Assembly (NCBI GenBank): GCA_015063445.1
Contig: SVUD01000053.1
Coordinates: forward strand, 1-10,212
Origin: Oscillospiraceae bacterium
Lineage (GTDB): Bacteria > Bacillota_A > Clostridia > Oscillospirales > CAG-272
Reading direction: 5' to 3'
Length of the DNA stretch: 10,212 bases
The notes beneath the pieces were generated by a model. It searched no databases, was not told the origin of the DNA, and saw nothing but the letters and a program-made list of their open reading frames with translations. The translations under genes and the position numbers were made by a program. This document shows positions 6,170-10,212 of this stretch, piece by piece. The number at the start of each line of letters is the position of its first letter. The stretch's first letter is position 1.

Positions 6170-7234
6170 ATGAGTAGATTCCTTACGGAAAAATATAAAA
6201 AGCTGAAGCCGTACACCCCGGGCGAACAGCCAAAGGAGAGAAAGTACGTAAAGCTGAATACTAACGAGTCACCGTTTCCGCCGTCGGAAAATGCGATAAA
6301 GCTTGCTCGCCGAGAGGCTGAGAAGCTTATGCTTTATTCCGACCCCGAGTGCCGTGAGGCAGGAGAGCTTCTTGCAAAAACCTACGGTGTCGATTATTCA
6401 AACGTGATTTTAACCAATGGCTCTGATGAGGTTCTCAATTTTGCTTTTATGGCGTATTGCGATGAAAACACCCCGGCGGTCTTTGCCGATATAACCTACG
6501 GATTTTATAAGGTGTTTGCCGACGTAAACAATCTTCCGTACCGTGAAATTCCTCTTACCGAGGACTTTAAAATCAACACGGATGACTATGTAAACGCAAA
6601 AGGAACAGTATTTATCGCAAATCCCAACGCTCCCACAGGTATTGCTCTTTCGGTATCGGAAATAGAAAAAATCATAAAGTCAGACGAGTCGAGAATAGTT
6701 GTTATCGACGAGGCATACGTAGACTTTGGAGCGGAAAGCTGTATCCCTCTTATAAAGAAATACGATAATCTTTTGGTAACGGGAACATTTTCAAAATCTC
6801 GTTCTATGGCGGGCGCAAGACTCGGCTTCGGTATTGCCTCTGCCGCCTTGATAGAAGATCTCACACGCATCAGATACTCAACTAATCCCTACAACGTAAA
6901 CAGAATGAGCGCGGCTGCGGGTGTCGGCGCACTGATGGACAATGAGTACTTCGTAAATAATTGCGAAAAAATCATAGAAAACAGGGCGTTCACAGAAAAA
7001 GAGCTTGCCTCTCTCGGCTTTGAGTTTACAAATTCGAGCGCAAACTTTATTTTTGCTAAGCACAATAGAATAAGCGGCGAGAAAATATATCTTTCTCTTA
7101 AAGAGAAAGGCGTTCTTGTCCGTCATTTCACTGCTCCGAGAATTGCTGAATATAACAGAATTACAATTGGCAGCCGAGAAGAAATGCAAATATTAGTTGA
7201 CAAAATTAAGGAAATTTTGGAGGAGAACTTATGA
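6170..7234 (+). CDS. hisC: Histidinol-phosphate aminotransferase (HisC)
   Basis: A PLP-dependent class I/II aminotransferase of 354 residues that converts imidazole-acetol phosphate and glutamate to L-histidinol phosphate. Visible signatures are LNTNESPFPPS (29-39), the cofactor-site NPNAPTG (151-157), DEAYVDF (180-186), the Schiff-base Lys209 in TFSKS, and AGARLGF (214-220), whose Arg contacts the PLP phosphate in this fold. The C-terminal RITIGSREE is the usual end region with the substrate-binding Arg. GAGGAAG at the end of hisD serves as its ribosome binding site. Its last codons overlap the hisB start by 4 nt (ATGA). Related aminotransferases for aromatic amino acids look similar, but the operon position settles the role. 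Confidence 0.95.
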   Translation: MSRFLTEKYKKLKPYTPGEQPKERKYVKLNTNESPFPPSENAIKLARREAEKLMLYSDPECREAGELLAKTYGVDYSNVILTNGSDEVLNFAFMAYCDENTPAVFADITYGFYKVFADVNNLPYREIPLTEDFKINTDDYVNAKGTVFIANPNAPTGIALSVSEIEKIIKSDESRIVVIDEAYVDFGAESCIPLIKKYDNLLVTGTFSKSRSMAGARLGFGIASAALIEDLTRIRYSTNPYNVNRMSAAAGVGALMDNEYFVNNCEKIIENRAFTEKELASLGFEFTNSSANFIFAKHNRISGEKIYLSLKEKGVLVRHFTAPRIAEYNRITIGSREEMQILVDKIKEILEENL

Positions 7235-7818
7235 GAAACGCTGAAATTATAAGAAAAACAAAAGAGACCGATATATACTTGAAGCTTGAAATAGACGGCA
7301 AAGGCGAGTCGGAAATAAACAGCGGAAGCGCGTTTCTCGATCATATGCTAACCCTCTTTGCAAAGCACGGAAGATTTGATCTTACGGTAAAATGCAAGGG
7401 CGATACAGAGGTCGATTTTCATCATACTGCCGAGGATATAGGCATTTGCCTCGGTGAAGCGTTTAAGGAAGCGCTTGGCAACAAAGCGGGTATAGTACGC
7501 TATGCCGATACCATACTTCCTATGGATGAAACCCTCATTCTATCGGCACTTGATTTTTCGGGCAGAGCGTACTTTGCGTGCGAGCTTGATATAAAGGCAA
7601 GTAAGGTCGGTGACTTTGATACCGAGCTTGTCAGCGAGTTCTGGCAGGCATTTTCGTATAATGCCGGATGCACCCTTCATATAAGACAGCTTGCAGGCTC
7701 GAATTCGCATCACATCATTGAGGGCGTGTATAAATCATGCGCAAGAAGTGTAAGAGCCGCTGTTAAGATTGATCCCGATTTTGCTCTTGATATCCCTTCT
7801 ACCAAAGGAGTGCTTTAA
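7231..7818 (+). CDS. hisB: Imidazoleglycerol-phosphate dehydratase (HisB, monofunctional)
   Basis: It dehydrates imidazole-glycerol phosphate to imidazole-acetol phosphate. The 195 residues contain only the dehydratase, with no N-terminal HAD phosphatase domain as in E. coli HisB. The two metal-binding His/Glu blocks are HHTAED (64-69) and SHHIIEG (159-165), with FLDHML (35-40) and DFSGR (108-112) in between as expected. The ATG at 7231 overlaps the hisC stop (ATGA), and GGAGGAG just upstream inside hisC is its ribosome binding site. Its stop TAA shares one base with the hisH start (TAATG). Histidinol-phosphate phosphatase must come from a gene outside this window, commonly a PHP-type HisK/HisJ in Firmicutes. 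Confidence 0.97.
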   Translation: MRNAEIIRKTKETDIYLKLEIDGKGESEINSGSAFLDHMLTLFAKHGRFDLTVKCKGDTEVDFHHTAEDIGICLGEAFKEALGNKAGIVRYADTILPMDETLILSALDFSGRAYFACELDIKASKVGDFDTELVSEFWQAFSYNAGCTLHIRQLAGSNSHHIIEGVYKSCARSVRAAVKIDPDFALDIPSTKGVL

Positions 7819-8444
7819 TGGTAGCTATAATCGACTATGGCGTAGGGAATCTTTTTTCTCTCGCAAGCTCGTTTTCCGCGATAGGAGCTGACGTAACCGT
7901 TACGTCCGATCCCGAGGTGATAAGAAGCGCGGATAAAATCGTCCTTCCCGGCGTCGGCGCGTTTTCCGATGCGGCAGAGAAGCTTTCGCAGACGGGGCTT
8001 GGCAAGGTGCTTTGCGAAGAAGCTTCAAAGGGAAAATACATTCTCGGAATATGCCTCGGTATGCAGCTTCTTTTCGATAAGAGCTATGAATACGGTGAGC
8101 ACCGTGGCTTAGGGCTTATAAAAGGCGAGATAAGAGCCATCTCCGAAATTATCCCAAAGGAGCTGAAAGTACCTCATATAGGTTGGAACGCTCTTTCATT
8201 CGGAAAGCATAAGCATGAGCTTTTCAAATATCTTAACGAGGGTGATTTCGTATATTTCGTTCATTCGTTTTACGGAGCAAAATGCGAAAGCAGTGTGATA
8301 GCTACGGCTGAATACGGCGCGCCTATTACGGCGGCGGTTGCTTCGGGAAACGTTATGGGATGCCAATTTCATCCCGAAAAAAGCGGCAGCGTAGGTCTTA
8401 ATATCCTGCGTGCCTTTCTTGAGTTAGGAGAAGAGGTATGTTAA
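7818..8444 (+). CDS. hisH: Imidazole glycerol phosphate synthase, glutaminase subunit (HisH)
   Basis: A class I glutamine amidotransferase that releases ammonia from glutamine and passes it to HisF. The 208-residue protein begins with IIDYGVGNL (4-12). The nucleophile Cys79 is in GICLGMQLLF, and the partner residues His185 and Glu187 are in GCQFHPEKSG. LPGVGAF (43-49) forms the usual oxyanion-strand region, and YFVHSFY (146-152) is also characteristic. Its start overlaps the hisB stop by one base, and its end overlaps hisA by 7 nt, so translation is tightly coupled. Partner hisF lies one gene downstream, the usual HAF order. The amidotransferase subunits of pabA/trpG type differ in context. 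Confidence 0.97.
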   Translation: MVAIIDYGVGNLFSLASSFSAIGADVTVTSDPEVIRSADKIVLPGVGAFSDAAEKLSQTGLGKVLCEEASKGKYILGICLGMQLLFDKSYEYGEHRGLGLIKGEIRAISEIIPKELKVPHIGWNALSFGKHKHELFKYLNEGDFVYFVHSFYGAKCESSVIATAEYGAPITAAVASGNVMGCQFHPEKSGSVGLNILRAFLELGEEVC

Positions 8445-9151
8445 TTTATCCCGCGATAGACCTCTATGATAAAAAAGCCGTCCGTCTTTATAAGGGCGAC
8501 TACAATAATATGACAGTATATAGCGACAATCCGTGTGAGATTGCAGAGGACTTTTATTCCTCGGGCGCAAGATATATGCACGTGGTTGACCTTGAGGGCG
8601 CAAAAACGGGTGAAACGCCCAATATTGACGTGATTAAAAAGCTTGCATCGCATCCCGATATGTTTGTCGAGGTTGGCGGCGGAATACGAAATATCGAGGT
8701 TGCCGAAAAGTATATAGAGGCAGGCGTTGACAGAATAATTCTCGGCACTGCCGCTCTTCGTGACAGAGATTTCTTAAATGAAGCCGTGAAACGCTTTGGT
8801 GACAAGGTTGCGGTTGGAGTAGATATAAAGGATTCCTTCGTTGCGGTAAAGGGCTGGGTAGAAAAATCAGAGGTTCTTGCTCTTGATTTTCTTCAGGAGC
8901 TTGACGCACTCGGGGTCAAAACCGTAATTTGCACCGATATATCCAAGGATGGAGCGATGATGGGTACGAACCTTTCGCTCTACCGTGAAATATCCGAGAA
9001 ATTCGGAATGCAGATAATTGCATCGGGGGGCGTGTCGAGTATTGACGACGTTATAAAGCTTAGTGATATGGGAATTTACGGCGCTATAATCGGAAAAGCG
9101 TATTATACGGGCGCAGTCTCTTTAAAGGAAGCTATCGAGGTGGCAAAATGA
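8438..9151 (+). CDS. hisA: ProFAR isomerase (HisA)
   Basis: 1-(5-phosphoribosyl)-5-[(5-phosphoribosylamino)methylideneamino]imidazole-4-carboxamide isomerase, a TIM barrel that opens the ribose ring in an Amadori rearrangement. At 237 residues it is full length. Asp8 in YPAIDLYD and Asp129 in VGVDIKDS are the expected catalytic acid and base. VVDLEGAKTG (49-58), EVGGGIR (78-84), and CTDISKDGAMMGTN (165-178) are the phosphate-binding and loop motifs. TDISKDG and GGG distinguish it from HisF, whose first strand reads PCLDV. GGAGAAGAGG at the end of hisH is the ribosome binding site; the gene overlaps hisH by 7 nt and hisF by 4 nt. Confidence 0.97.
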   Translation: MLIYPAIDLYDKKAVRLYKGDYNNMTVYSDNPCEIAEDFYSSGARYMHVVDLEGAKTGETPNIDVIKKLASHPDMFVEVGGGIRNIEVAEKYIEAGVDRIILGTAALRDRDFLNEAVKRFGDKVAVGVDIKDSFVAVKGWVEKSEVLALDFLQELDALGVKTVICTDISKDGAMMGTNLSLYREISEKFGMQIIASGGVSSIDDVIKLSDMGIYGAIIGKAYYTGAVSLKEAIEVAK

Positions 9152-9912
9152 TAACGAAAAGAATTATTCCGTGCCTTGACGTAAAGGATGGGCGTGTGGT
9201 AAAGGGTGTTAATTTCTCCGGCCTCGCAGACGTTTCATCCCCCGTAGAGCTTGGAAAGTACTACAGTGATAACGGAGCGGATGAGCTTGTATTTTACGAT
9301 ATAACCGCCTCGTCCGAAGGACGCGCGCTGTTTACGGACATTTTAAAAGAGGTAGCAAGTACGATATTTATTCCTCTTACGGTTGGCGGCGGAATAAACA
9401 CGCTTGCCGATTTTGACCGTGTTTTGAAGTGCGGCGCAGACAAGGTAAGCGTCAATTCGGGAGCAATAAGAAACCCGTCCTTGATATATGAGGCGGCAAA
9501 GCTTTACGGTGATCAGTGCGTTGTTCTCTCGGTTGACGTGAAGCGTGTTGACGGCGTATTCCGTGTCTTTGCTAAGGGCGGCAGAGAAAATACCGGTATG
9601 GATGCGCTCGAATGGATAAAGCGCGGAGTTGAGAGCGGAGCGGGTGAAATAGTTTTGAATTCCATAGACACCGACGGCGTGAAGCGTGGCTTTGACCTTG
9701 AAATGCTAAAGGCTGTCAGCGATATCGTTTCAGTACCCGTTATAGCATCGGGAGGCGCTGGATGCGTCGATGATTTTGTCACTCTCTTTAAAACGCTTCC
9801 TAAGGTTGACGCGGGACTTGCCGCTTCCATATTCCACTTTGGAGAGGTAAGGATTTCCGACCTTAAGAAAAGACTTAAGGAGTGCGGTATAGCGGTAAGA
9901 GAGTTGATTTGA
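9148..9912 (+). CDS. hisF: Imidazole glycerol phosphate synthase, cyclase subunit (HisF)
   Basis: A TIM-barrel cyclase of 254 residues that uses ammonia from HisH to close the imidazole ring, giving imidazole-glycerol phosphate and AICAR. The two catalytic aspartates fall at the same numbers as in the well-studied Thermotoga enzyme: Asp11 in PCLDVKDG and Asp130 in LSVDVKR. Further blocks are FYDITASSEGR (49-59), LTVGGGI (77-83), and KVSVNSGAI (99-107). The usual DRDG loop reads DTDGVKRGFDLE here. The start at 9148 overlaps the hisA stop (ATGA). A 48-nt gap to hisI breaks the run of overlapping genes. Confidence 0.97.
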   Translation: MITKRIIPCLDVKDGRVVKGVNFSGLADVSSPVELGKYYSDNGADELVFYDITASSEGRALFTDILKEVASTIFIPLTVGGGINTLADFDRVLKCGADKVSVNSGAIRNPSLIYEAAKLYGDQCVVLSVDVKRVDGVFRVFAKGGRENTGMDALEWIKRGVESGAGEIVLNSIDTDGVKRGFDLEMLKAVSDIVSVPVIASGGAGCVDDFVTLFKTLPKVDAGLAASIFHFGEVRISDLKKRLKECGIAVRELI

Positions 9913-9960
9913 TTTTCTTCGGTTATATAGATTCTATTAAAAATACAGTCGAGGTATATT

Positions 9961-10212
9961 ATGATAAACATAGATGAATTGAAATTTGATGAAAAGGGAC
10001 TTATTCCCGCAATAGTCGTTGATTCTATAAGCAAAAAGGTTTTAACGCTTGCCTATATGAATAAGGAAAGTCTTAAGATAACTATGGAGAAGAAGCTTAC
10101 CTGCTTTTTCTCACGCTCAAGAAACGAGCTTTGGCTCAAAGGAGAAACGAGCGGCAACTATCAGCACATTGTTTCAATAACCGCTGACTGCGATAACGAT
10201 GCCCTTGTGGTC
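9961..10212 (+). CDS. hisI: Phosphoribosyl-AMP cyclohydrolase (HisI), 3' end beyond window
   Basis: The first 84 codons of HisI, open at the right edge; no stop is reached. It hydrolyses phosphoribosyl-AMP, the third step of the pathway. Visible motifs are VLTLAYMNKESL (27-38), FFSRSRNELWLKGETSGN (50-67), and the metal-binding DCDNDALV at the edge, with the Asp residues for magnesium and the first zinc cysteine. GAGG (9951-9954) is 6 nt before the ATG at 9961. Whether a HisE pyrophosphohydrolase domain is fused to it or encoded next cannot be seen. The 48-nt gap after hisF holds TTGATT and TATAGA 16 bp apart, a poor promoter match. Confidence 0.95.
   Translation, partial: MINIDELKFDEKGLIPAIVVDSISKKVLTLAYMNKESLKITMEKKLTCFFSRSRNELWLKGETSGNYQHIVSITADCDNDALVV

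Noticed and set aside
9513..10034. 173-codon antisense reading frame over hisF and hisI
   Set aside because: It mirrors strong coding sequence on the + strand, has Ser/Pro-rich composition typical of shadow frames, and matches no family I recognise.
1..10212. CRISPR array, tRNA or rRNA genes, anti-phage cluster
   Set aside because: No regularly spaced repeats, no tRNA-like cloverleaf or rRNA sequence, and no defence-type genes were seen; the content is a transposase remnant, a nuclease and the his operon.

Overview
The window looks like chromosome from a low-to-mid GC member of the Clostridia, probably gut-associated. The reasons are the order hisZ-hisG-hisD-hisC-hisB-hisH-hisA-hisF-hisI, the short HisG paired with a separate HisZ, purine-rich Shine-Dalgarno sites, and a large secreted nuclease with CxxC repeats of a kind familiar from gut Clostridia. 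The species cannot be named from this sequence.

Positions 1 to about 432 hold the broken remains of an IS1182-type transposase gene. It is cut by the left edge, frameshifted near 335-350, and ends at an 11-bp tandem duplication (432-453). A monocistronic gene (537-2834) follows for a 765-residue exported protein. It has a signal peptide, an endonuclease I (EndA/NucM-like) domain, a CxxC-repeat region, and beta-rich modules towards the C-terminus. A perfect 11-bp stem-loop (2866-2900) closes this unit.

From 2965 to the right edge is a histidine biosynthesis operon, all on the + strand. A strong predicted sigma-A promoter (2965-2993) carries a 14-bp dyad over its -10 element, and a near-identical dyad lies about 80 bp downstream in the leader. 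That arrangement suggests a DNA-binding repressor; no T-box or histidine-rich leader peptide is visible. HisZ and short-form HisG make the first enzyme. HisD, HisC, HisB, HisH, HisA and HisF supply later steps, and HisI is cut by the right edge after 84 codons. Genes from hisD to hisF are coupled by a 1-nt gap or by overlaps. The gaps hisZ-hisG (114 nt), hisG-hisD (76 nt) and hisF-hisI (48 nt) are looser. The first holds a GNRA-capped stem-loop, and the second a plausible internal promoter plus a small hairpin next to the hisD ribosome binding site.

No previously undescribed multi-gene system is visible. The points most worth checking are the paired operator-like dyads, the internal promoter before hisD, the clipped HisZ C-terminus next to the structured insert, and the architecture of the secreted nuclease.
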